Below are positions 1-5,311 of a stretch of 8,117 nt of DNA, in pieces (within the stretch, counting starts at the first letter, position 1; each line of letters opens with the position of its first letter). Below the pieces are notes generated by a model. It searched no databases. It was not told the DNA's origin and saw only the letters and a list, made by a program, of their open reading frames with translations. The stretch spans positions 1 through 8,117 of the forward strand of contig DATBWU010000280.1 of the NCBI GenBank assembly GCA_036514635.1, written 5' to 3'. A program made the position numbers and the translations under genes. Origin of the DNA: DASSFZ01 sp036514635 (GTDB taxonomy: Bacteria > Chloroflexota > Anaerolineae > Fen-1058).

Positions 1-1844
1 CCTTCGACCTGCGCCTCGACGCCATGACCGGGGATCGAGTTGAACGCATCGGCGTCCACGAGAGCCAGCCCGAGTCCTTCGGCGCCGCGCACGATCGCCT
101 CGCCCAATGGGTGCTCGCTGTTCTTCTCGGCGATGGCTGCGAACCGCAACAGCGACGAAGGACTAAAGACGAAAGACGAATGCTCATCGTCAGCAGTGTC
201 ATCGGTCGTTCGTCCTTCGTCGTTCGTCACCACATCAGTGACTGATGGTTCGCCTTTGGTCAGCGTCCCGGTCTTATCGAACACAATCGTCTGCAACTTG
301 CTGGCGTTCTCGATGGCTTCCGCGCCTTTGAACAATACTCCGTGCTCGGCGGCCTTGCCGGTGCCGGCCATCATCGCGCTTGGCGTGGCGAGACCCACCG
401 CACACGGGCAGGAGATGACCAGCACTGTGACCGACAGCAGCAGGCTGAACCCGAACACGCCGATCGCACCGAGTTTGTACGGCGACAGGATGAAACTGGA
501 GTTCGGGTCGAAGTACAGGTTGTAGCCGAGGAAGAACCAGAACACGAACACCAGCACCGCCAGCACGTGCACGCCCAGGATGAAGTGCCCGGCCACCCAG
601 TCGGCCAGTTTCTGGATCGGCGCTTTGCTGGCCTGCGCGTCTTCGACCAGTTTGATGATCTGCGCCAGCGCGGTGTCTTTGCCGACTCGCGTCGCCTCGA
701 ACTTGAATGCCCCGGTCTTGTTCAGCGTCCCGCCGATGACATTGTCGCCGGCCTTCTTCTCGACCGGCAGGCTCTCGCCCGTCAGCATCGATTCATCGAC
801 GGCCGAGTAGCCATCGATGACGACGCCATCGACCGGGATGCTCTCGCCCGGCTTGACGAGCATCAAATCGCCAATCTCCACTTCGTCGGCTGGAATCTCT
901 TCTTCCTGCCCATTCCGAATCACACGCGCGATCTTCGGCTGCAACTTCATCAACTTGCGGATCGCCTCTGAAGTGCGGCCACGCGTCAGCGCCTCCAGCC
1001 AGCGCCCCAGGACGATGAAGCCGGTCAGCAGCGCAGCGCTCTCGAAGAAGGTCGCGCCTTCACCGCCGAAGCCCGCCTCGGGAAAGAGCGTGTTGATCAC
1101 GGCGATGCCATAGGCCGCGCCGATGCCGGTGGCGTACAGCAGGTTCATATCGGTGACGCCGTGTCGCAGACCGCGCCACGAGTGGGTGAAGAACTGCCGG
1201 CCCGGGCCGAGGACAATGGGGGTGGTCAGCAGACCGAGCACCCACTTGTATGACAGGAACTCCGGCACGATGGCTTTGAACGGGCCGAGCATGTCGTAGA
1301 ACGTCCCGATCATGACCAGCAGCCCGATGCTGGCGGCGATGATCAGGTTGCGACCCTGCCGCTTGATTTCTTCTTCGCGCGCCTGGCGCTCGCGGTCGAG
1401 CGCATCCGCGCCGGGCGAGGTTTCGGTCGCCTCGTAGCCGACCTCGCGCACGGCGCGTTTCATTTGGCTGAGCGTGACGACGCCGGGAATGTAGGTCACT
1501 TTCGCCGAAGCGAGCGCGAGATTGACAATCGCCTCGGTTACACCGGGCAACTCTTTCAGCGCGCCTTCGACGTGCGACACGCACGAGGCGCAGGTCATGC
1601 CGGAGACCGACAGTGTCGTGGTCTCGACCGGCACGTCGTAGCCGACCTCTTGCACGGCGGTGACCAGTTGCTCGATAGGGATGCTCCCATTGGCGAATTG
1701 TAGCGTGGCGCGTTCAGTCCCTAAATTCACCACGACCGAGGCGACGCCCGGCACTTCTTTCAAGGCGGTTTCGACGTGGCTCACACAACTGGCGCACGTC
1801 ATGCCGCTAACCGGCAGGGTTAGAACTGTGGCTTGTTCATTCAT
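1..1844 (-). CDS. copA: Cu(I)-exporting P1B-type ATPase CopA (C-terminus beyond window)
   Basis: This inner-membrane ATPase pumps Cu(I) out of the cytoplasm. The first 614 residues are present. Seen: two heavy-metal-associated domains, each with GMTCASC (residues 14-20 and 82-88); membrane helices from about residue 166 onward; the actuator motif TGES (355-358); the membrane copper-site CPC (479-481); the phosphorylation motif DKTGT (D523); and the ATP-binding SEHPLGEAIV (H578). The hinge GDGxND motif and last helices lie outside the window. CPC plus GMTCASC fits P1B-1 Cu(I)/Ag(I) pumps rather than Zn/Cd pumps. The ATG start is set by a GGAGG eight bases upstream. It follows the CsoR-like gene after 214 nt of repeats, so it probably has its own promoter. 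One oddity: residues about 540-564 are an acidic insert encoded by a heptad palindrome, between TKGEP and the nucleotide-binding domain. The frame stays open. Confidence 0.96.
   Translation of the reverse strand, partial: MNEQATVLTLPVSGMTCASCVSHVETALKEVPGVASVVVNLGTERATLQFANGSIPIEQLVTAVQEVGYDVPVETTTLSVSGMTCASCVSHVEGALKELPGVTEAIVNLALASAKVTYIPGVVTLSQMKRAVREVGYEATETSPGADALDRERQAREEEIKRQGRNLIIAASIGLLVMIGTFYDMLGPFKAIVPEFLSYKWVLGLLTTPIVLGPGRQFFTHSWRGLRHGVTDMNLLYATGIGAAYGIAVINTLFPEAGFGGEGATFFESAALLTGFIVLGRWLEALTRGRTSEAIRKLMKLQPKIARVIRNGQEEEIPADEVEIGDLMLVKPGESIPVDGVVIDGYSAVDESMLTGESLPVEKKAGDNVIGGTLNKTGAFKFEATRVGKDTALAQIIKLVEDAQASKAPIQKLADWVAGHFILGVHVLAVLVFVFWFFLGYNLYFDPNSSFILSPYKLGAIGVFGFSLLLSVTVLVISCPCAVGLATPSAMMAGTGKAAEHGVLFKGAEAIENASKLQTIVFDKTGTLTKGEPSVTDVVTNDEGRTTDDTADDEHSSFVFSPSSLLRFAAIAEKNSEHPLGEAIVRGAEGLGLALVDADAFNSIPGHGVEAQVE
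154..228. repeat. Heptad-unit inverted repeat inside copA
   Basis: The left arm (154-181) is four tandem 7-mers: GACGAAG, GACTAAA, GACGAAA, GACGAAT. The right arm (205-228), read on the minus strand, is GACGAAC, GACGAAG, GACGAAC plus GAC. A 23-base spacer separates them, so the arms can form an imperfect long hairpin. The element lies entirely in the copA frame and encodes about 25 residues rich in D, E, T and S. The unit length is not a multiple of three, so the three reading phases give different residues. Units of this kind normally sit between genes, which suggests insertion or expansion within the gene. Confidence 0.85.
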
Positions 1845-1852
1845 CTGAGTAT

Positions 1853-1857
1853 CCTCC
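1853..1857 (-). promoter_or_regulatory. Ribosome binding site of copA
   Basis: GGAGG on the minus strand with an 8-base spacer to the ATG at 1844. It is one of the strongest Shine-Dalgarno sequences in the window and fixes the copA start. Confidence 0.8.
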
Positions 1858-1876
1858 AACATCGCATGTCAACTTC

Positions 1877-1941
1877 ATCCACGAAGGCACACGAAAAAGC
1901 ACGAAGATAGATTGGGTGCGCCTTCGTGTCCCTTCGTGGAT
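1877..1941. repeat. Near-perfect palindromic repeat upstream of copA
   Basis: The 19-base arms 1877-1895 and 1923-1941 are reverse complements with one mismatch (18/19). They begin ATCCACGAAGG and enclose a 27-base loop. CACGAAG-type units recur within the element, including one in the loop near 1900-1906. The element starts about 33 nt upstream of the copA ATG. If transcribed it would form a stable hairpin in the copA 5' leader. No T-tract follows on either strand, so it is not a classical terminator. Its unit differs from those of the other repeats here. Confidence 0.85.
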
Positions 1942-1974
1942 CATCCTCTCATTGATGCGTTTGCAATCCATAGC

Positions 1975-1987
1975 GCGGCTTCGCCGC
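1975..1987. repeat. Small GC hairpin GCGGC-TTC-GCCGC
   Basis: A perfect 5-bp stem with a 3-base loop between the two larger palindromes. It has no following T-tract on either strand. It is probably part of the repeat cluster; a role in transcription is not shown. Confidence 0.45.
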
Positions 1988-2000
1988 AACCAAATCTCTT

Positions 2001-2070
2001 GGACGCTGATTTACGTGGATGAACGCAGATCAAAGCAATAATCAGCGTGAATCTGCGTTTATCCGCGTCC
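2001..2070. repeat. Decamer-unit inverted repeat (3 + spacer + 3)
   Basis: Three tandem 10-mers (GGACGCTGAT, TTACGTGGAT, GAACGCAGAT; 2001-2030) are followed by one 10-base spacer (2031-2040). Three inverted 10-mers then follow (2041-2070), which on the minus strand read GGACGCGGAT, AAACGCAGAT, TCACGCTGAT. The unit consensus is roughly NNACGCNGAT. The 70-bp element is therefore a regular palindrome built on a 10-base period, close to one helical turn. It overlaps the last three codons and stop of the CsoR-like gene. Confidence 0.85.
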
Positions 2071-2421
2071 TAAAAATCTTCGCGGTCGTGATAGATTCTC
2101 AAGGGTAATGCTATACAGCGCGGCCAATCGTTCCAGTTCGGCCAGGCGCGCTTCGGCATTGGGGCTATGCCGGATGACGTCGATGCTTTGTCGAAACTGG
2201 CAATAGCGCAGGGCACGCCCGGCGGCGTCCAGGGCCGCTTCTACTGCGTCGAGTTGATGCAGTACCTCTTCACAGGGTGTGTCCGCTTCAACCATGCCGA
2301 TGACGGCGCGCAAGTGCCCCTCGGTGGTTCGCAACCGGTTTACGATCGCTTTTCGCGCTTCAGGTGATTTCAACCGTTGACGCATGGTTCCATGCAGAAC
2401 AGCGAAAGGTCGATGTACCAT
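2059..2421 (-). CDS. CsoR/RcnR-family (DUF156) metal-sensing repressor, divergent ligands
   Basis: This is a small all-helical cytoplasmic repressor (120 aa) of the family that controls copper, nickel/cobalt, formaldehyde or persulfide responses. Seen: the family core RLRTTEGHLRAVIGMVEAD (residues 29-47), followed by C50 at the position of CsoR Cys36, and the helix with AALDAAGRALRYC. By alignment from memory, the CsoR His61 and Cys65 positions are Q75 and S79. A different cysteine, C74, sits just before the His position. The full Cu(I) site is therefore absent, so I leave the gene symbol blank. It begins 2 nt after the stop of the Cys-rich gene, which implies translational coupling. Met1 or Met13 (at 2385) could be the start, and Met13 fits the usual family N-terminus better. 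The last residues, GRG, and the stop come from a decamer repeat. Placement before copA supports a role in copper response. Confidence 0.88.
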   Translation of the reverse strand: MVHRPFAVLHGTMRQRLKSPEARKAIVNRLRTTEGHLRAVIGMVEADTPCEEVLHQLDAVEAALDAAGRALRYCQFRQSIDVIRHSPNAEARLAELERLAALYSITLENLSRPRRFLGRG

Positions 2422-2423
2422 CG

Positions 2424-2771
2424 CTACGCATCGACCAGCATCGCACTCACAGCCTCATCGAGCGCCGTCAGCAATTGGGGCGCTAGCCGGCCCCCTGGTC
2501 TACCGGCTTCCACGTGCAGCTGGGTAATGCCGTCACACTCATGGGCGGTGACCAACGCCGGGGGAGTCATCGTCGCCGCCTCGTAGACGAGCAGTACCAT
2601 ATACTGGCAGGTGCACTGTGCGGTGCCGTGATGCGGGCAGAGACAGTCGCCGTGCAGCGCGCTGCGCAGGTCGAAACTGCGCTCGATGCGATAGCCGTGC
2701 TGCGCGAGCGTCGCCGTCAGCGCGGTCACCGTTTGCTCACAGGTTGCGGGCAGTGTCTGATCTCGGCTCAT
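2424..2771 (-). CDS. Small Cys/His-rich protein of unknown function, coupled to the CsoR-like gene
   Basis: I do not recognise this 115-residue protein. It has no signal peptide or membrane helix, so it is probably cytoplasmic. Its centre holds a compact cluster C43-x-C45-P-H47-H48-G-x3-C53-x-C55, followed by a hydrophobic strand (QYMVLLVY, 56-63). Before it, SFDLRSAL (32-39) looks like a conserved helix start. The C-terminal part ends in an alanine-rich helix. Four cysteines and two histidines within 13 residues suggest binding of one metal ion, such as Zn or Cu(I). Further cysteines are C11 and C79. It is the first gene of a two-gene unit with the CsoR-like repressor, 2 nt apart, upstream of copA. 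A copper buffer, chaperone or co-sensor is a plausible inference. The ATG at 2771 has no strong ribosome site. The reading frame itself is convincing because it is tightly packed against its neighbour. Confidence 0.78.
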   Translation of the reverse strand: MSRDQTLPATCEQTVTALTATLAQHGYRIERSFDLRSALHGDCLCPHHGTAQCTCQYMVLLVYEAATMTPPALVTAHECDGITQLHVEAGRPGGRLAPQLLTALDEAVSAMLVDA

Positions 2772-2809
2772 CTCGAACCACCGCGCTCAGTGTAACCGCT
2801 CAGGCGCAC

Positions 2810-2831
2810 GCGCAACAGCGCCAAGTTGCGC
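2810..2831. promoter_or_regulatory. Inverted repeat GCGCAAC-N8-GTTGCGC, candidate operator or hairpin
   Basis: Perfect 7-bp arms (2810-2816 and 2825-2831) flank an 8-base spacer, 39-60 nt upstream of the Cys-rich gene start. On the minus strand a weak -10-like TACACT follows. The site could be an operator overlapping a promoter or a leader hairpin. It does not look like the known G-tract CsoR operator of other bacteria. Confidence 0.4.
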
Positions 2832-2860
2832 CTTTATCTCCCCGCCATTCTGCCCGGATC

Positions 2861-2877
2861 GACACCCGCCAAATGGC
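2861..2877. promoter_or_regulatory. Motif GACACCCGCCAAATGGC, shared with 6174-6190
   Basis: This 17-base sequence matches the minus-strand sequence at 6174-6190 at 15 of 17 positions. Both contain the dyad GCCA-N2-TGGC. This copy ends about 90 nt upstream of the Cys-rich/CsoR-like unit. A common regulator for the two operons is possible but unproven. Confidence 0.3.
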
Positions 2878-2881
2878 GCAG

Positions 2882-2953
2882 TTCACCGCCGAGGCGCAGA
2901 GGTCGCTGGGGTTCTCTGAAATGTCTCTGCGTTCTCGGCGTCTCTGCGGTGAA
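2882..2953. repeat. 72-bp palindrome (TTCACCGC...GCGGTGAA) between operons
   Basis: The arms 2882-2906 and 2929-2953 are reverse complements at 20 of 25 positions, and the outer 8 bp (TTCACCGC/GCGGTGAA) are perfect. The units look like variants of NGCAGAG. It begins 8 bases after the stop codon of the LysM-M23 gene. A transcript would fold here, which could protect the 3' end of the upstream operon mRNA. No T-tract follows, so intrinsic termination is not supported. Confidence 0.75.
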
Positions 2954-2960
2954 AAATCAA

Positions 2961-4019
2961 TCACGGTAGAAATTCCAGTGGATTGAGGAACACGTTGCCC
3001 TGACGGATGCGAAAATCGAGGTGATCGCCGGTCGAGTTACCGGTGCTGCCCGACAGCGCGATGGTCTGTCCTTGCAGCACGCTGTCACCTGCCTGCACCA
3101 GCAATTCACTGTTGTGAGCGTAGTAGGTCCAGTAGTCGTTGCCGTGATCGACGATGATCAGGAACCCATAGCCGGAATTGTCCCAGCCGGAATAGATGAC
3201 CGTGCCGCTGTCTGACGCCCAGATGGGTTGTCCCCGATACGTATCCAGGTCGATCGCCGGGTGGCCGGCCCAGTAATATTGCGTGATGACGATCGGTGAC
3301 ACGGGCCAGATGAACCGGCCACTGCCTGCGCCCGATAGCGGCCCGGTGTAAAAGGAAGCCGCATTCTGCCCCTGGCTGCTGACGATCAGCGGCCCCGGCT
3401 CTTTCCAGGCAATCTCCGCCGTGCCATTCGGCACGATGATCGCCTGGCCGGGCGTCAGCGCCGTAGGCGGCCCGCCGCGCGGCAGATTGTTGCCGGGGAA
3501 AGCGGCGATGTCCTCGATGGGTGTATCGTGCAGTTGTTGCAGCAGTTCGAGCGTGTCACCTTCAGCGGCGATATGCAGCACGCCATCGACCGGCAGGATG
3601 TTCAGCCCCAGCCCGATGCGCAGCGAGTCGGCCTCGGCGCTCAGCGTCAGGTTGCCCCACAGGATCGTCTCCGGGCGCAGGTTGAACTTCGCCGCGATGC
3701 TGATCGGCGTGTCGCCGGGCTGCACGGTGTAAGTGATGACGTCGGTGCGCGGGCGCAGCGGCATCTCGGTGTGCGGGTCGGCCAGCCGCGTGATGCCACC
3801 CGTCTGAAGGCTCGACAGCACCGCGATGTGCGGTGCGTGATCTTCCTGATACGAGCCACCGATCGACGCGACGACATTGCGCGTATCGAACGTGGGAGTG
3901 GCCGGCCACGGGCGCCCAGGCTCATCGGGCAGGGTCTGCGTCAACGCTACCACGAGCGCGACCAGGCCGAGCAGCGCGGCATGACCGACCAGGCGGTGGA
4001 CAGTCGTGTTCAGGTTCAC
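2961..4019 (-). CDS. LysM-M23 (LytM-type) cell-envelope protein
   Basis: A secreted or membrane-anchored protein (352 aa) that should bind peptidoglycan and may cut or regulate it. Seen: a hydrophobic N-terminal segment (about 10-29, signal peptide or anchor); a clear LysM domain (about 94-140, YTVQPGDTPISIAAKFNL); a second, weaker LysM (about 148-198, AAEGDTLELLQQL to LTPGQAIIVPNG); and a C-terminal M23 domain (about 236-350). The first zinc motif HPAID (H253, D257) and YAH (H302) are intact. The usual final HxH is H333-L-D335, so one zinc ligand is Asp. It may be a weak enzyme or a scaffold. Start is GTG, six bases after the CcdA-like stop, with no evident Shine-Dalgarno sequence. It is the last gene of the four-gene operon. 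The frame is certain, and the family is clear from the motifs. Confidence 0.93.
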   Translation of the reverse strand: MNLNTTVHRLVGHAALLGLVALVVALTQTLPDEPGRPWPATPTFDTRNVVASIGGSYQEDHAPHIAVLSSLQTGGITRLADPHTEMPLRPRTDVITYTVQPGDTPISIAAKFNLRPETILWGNLTLSAEADSLRIGLGLNILPVDGVLHIAAEGDTLELLQQLHDTPIEDIAAFPGNNLPRGGPPTALTPGQAIIVPNGTAEIAWKEPGPLIVSSQGQNAASFYTGPLSGAGSGRFIWPVSPIVITQYYWAGHPAIDLDTYRGQPIWASDSGTVIYSGWDNSGYGFLIIVDHGNDYWTYYAHNSELLVQAGDSVLQGQTIALSGSTGNSTGDHLDFRIRQGNVFLNPLEFLP

Positions 4020-4025
4020 GCCGGT

Positions 4026-4844
4026 TTAGACCGTGATCAAGATGAGCAGACCCATCGCCACGACGCCGCCGCCCAGCGCCAGCCGCACCCATTCCTTGTG
4101 GTGCAGGTTCCAATGCGCCAGCCGGTTGAGCGTCGGACGTGAAGAAGCAGCGATCAGAATCACGACCAGCGGTAGGATGAAGACGACGTTGTACAGAACA
4201 AGGTAGGCGTAGCCTTGCAGCGCCGTCGGTTGCAGCGCGAGCAGGCTCAACACACCCAGGTACACTGCGCCGCTGCACGGCACGGTGCACAGCCCTATCA
4301 GAAACCCGCCGGCGATCAGCGCCGGGAGCGTCGCCTGCTTCGCCATCTGGCGCGCGACGATGCCGACCCGCGCCGGGGCCTGCAAGCGCCAGCCCCACTC
4401 GGGCAAGAAGTAGTCCTTCAGCATCCACAGCCCGAACAGGATCGCCAACAGCGCGCCGAAGCGCGCCGGGACATGCTGCCGCGTGAAGAAGTCGAGCGAC
4501 GTGAGCAGCCCCACGCCAAGCGCCAGATACGTCAGGAACACGGCAGCAATATAGATGCCGCCCATGCCCAGCATCCGCGCCCGCAGCCGGGTGGCGTTGC
4601 CCTCACCGGCTTGTAACGTGGTCGTCAACGCGGTGATGAACAGCAATAGCACTGTAAACGCGCAGGGGTTGATGCCGTCGACGATGCCCGCCACGAGCAC
4701 GGCCGGCAGTGTGATCTGGGGAAGAAAATCCTGCATCGCCTCAGCCGGTGCGTTAGGATGCCACAGGCCGGTCAGCGCGATGGCGCCGAGGGTGATCGCG
4801 CTCAGGATCGAAACAACCGTAATGGTACGCAGACGCAGACTCAT
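4026..4844 (-). CDS. CcdA/DsbD-type thiol-electron transfer membrane protein
   Basis: A polytopic inner-membrane protein (272 aa) of the cytochrome c biogenesis CcdA family. Known members pass electrons from cytoplasmic thioredoxin to extracytoplasmic thiol proteins. Seen: about seven hydrophobic segments (near 7-23, 45-72, 93-115, 127-145, 173-202, 211-233, 252-271). Paired membrane cysteines lie in GINPCAFTVLLLF (C61) and GLCTVPCSGAVYLG (C186, C190), the two-fold repeat expected of the family. The first helix and the loop before residue 41 are an N-terminal extension relative to minimal CcdA. ATG start with GAGG eight bases upstream, inside the end of the cupredoxin gene; the gap to that gene is 3 nt. 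No thioredoxin-like partner is encoded in the window, so the adjacent cupredoxin with its CxxCC cluster is the obvious candidate substrate. Family assignment is firm; the partner is inferred. Confidence 0.9.
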   Translation of the reverse strand: MSLRLRTITVVSILSAITLGAIALTGLWHPNAPAEAMQDFLPQITLPAVLVAGIVDGINPCAFTVLLLFITALTTTLQAGEGNATRLRARMLGMGGIYIAAVFLTYLALGVGLLTSLDFFTRQHVPARFGALLAILFGLWMLKDYFLPEWGWRLQAPARVGIVARQMAKQATLPALIAGGFLIGLCTVPCSGAVYLGVLSLLALQPTALQGYAYLVLYNVVFILPLVVILIAASSRPTLNRLAHWNLHHKEWVRLALGGGVVAMGLLILITV

Positions 4845-4847
4845 GGG

Positions 4848-5306
4848 TTAGGCCTCGACGATCAGTTTGCCGTTCATCGTTGGGTTGGCCCGCCCGCCGC
4901 AGCAGATGTCGCAGTAGAAGGTGTATTCGCCGGGCTTATCCGGTGTGAAAGTTGCGGTGTTCGATCCTTCCGGCGGCGCAACGATGCTCACGCCGAGTTC
5001 ATCGACCGCCCACTGGTGCTGGCCGCCGCCATCGGTGTGGTGCGAGTTGTCCAGGCTGGTCAGGCGCACCGTCACCGGCGCGCCGGCCTTGACGCGGACC
5101 TCTTTCAGATTGAAGCCGCTCATATCGGCGGCGATGTCGATGACGTTGCCGGCCATCTTCGGCAGCTCGGGCGGCGTGAAGGCCGCGATGAGCAGATAGC
5201 CGGCTAAACCGAGAACAAGTATGGCGATAATGCCAAAGGTGAGGGTACGCCTGCGCTGCTGGCGCTGACGCAGCTGTTTGCGAAGTTCGCGTTGGGGCCT
5301 GCTCAT
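4848..5306 (-). CDS. Membrane-anchored cupredoxin with CuA-like CxxCC loop
   Basis: A 152-residue copper-type protein held outside the membrane. Seen: a very basic N-terminus (1-22), one transmembrane helix (about 23-45), then a cupredoxin domain (about 50-152). H97 in HQWAVDELGV matches the first ligand region of cytochrome oxidase subunit II. The C-terminal loop is YCDICCGGRANPTM: C132 and C136 have CuA spacing, M144 is one residue late, and the second CuA histidine position is A140. An extra C135 creates CxxC. The site may bind copper differently from CuA, with H89 or H90 as possible substitutes. The start at 5306 is chosen because AAGGAG lies 8 bases upstream; the ATG at 5312 is only 2 bases from it. 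The frame is open to 5702, but that extension overlaps the preceding gene and is rejected. A role in copper storage, transfer or electron transfer is inferred. Confidence 0.88.
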   Translation of the reverse strand: MSRPQRELRKQLRQRQQRRRTLTFGIIAILVLGLAGYLLIAAFTPPELPKMAGNVIDIAADMSGFNLKEVRVKAGAPVTVRLTSLDNSHHTDGGGQHQWAVDELGVSIVAPPEGSNTATFTPDKPGEYTFYCDICCGGRANPTMNGKLIVEA

Positions 5307-5311
5307 GTACA

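Noticed and set aside
1060..1584. A 174-codon minus-strand frame inside copA in another phase
   Set aside because: Arg/Ala-rich translation with no domain, covering the same DNA as the well-supported CopA frame.
1867..1872. Perfect TTGACA (minus strand) as a -35 box for copA
   Set aside because: The only -10 at fair spacing would overlap the last bases before the ATG. The good GGAGG would then fall outside the transcript. Probably chance.
2882..2953. Intrinsic terminator after the LysM-M23 gene
   Set aside because: The stem is long but imperfect and no T-tract follows on the minus strand; it fits a dispersed palindromic repeat better.
3922..4428. A 168-codon minus-strand frame across the CcdA and LysM-M23 junction
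   Set aside because: It overlaps two genes with strong motifs and correct spacing; its own product is low-complexity and unrecognisable.
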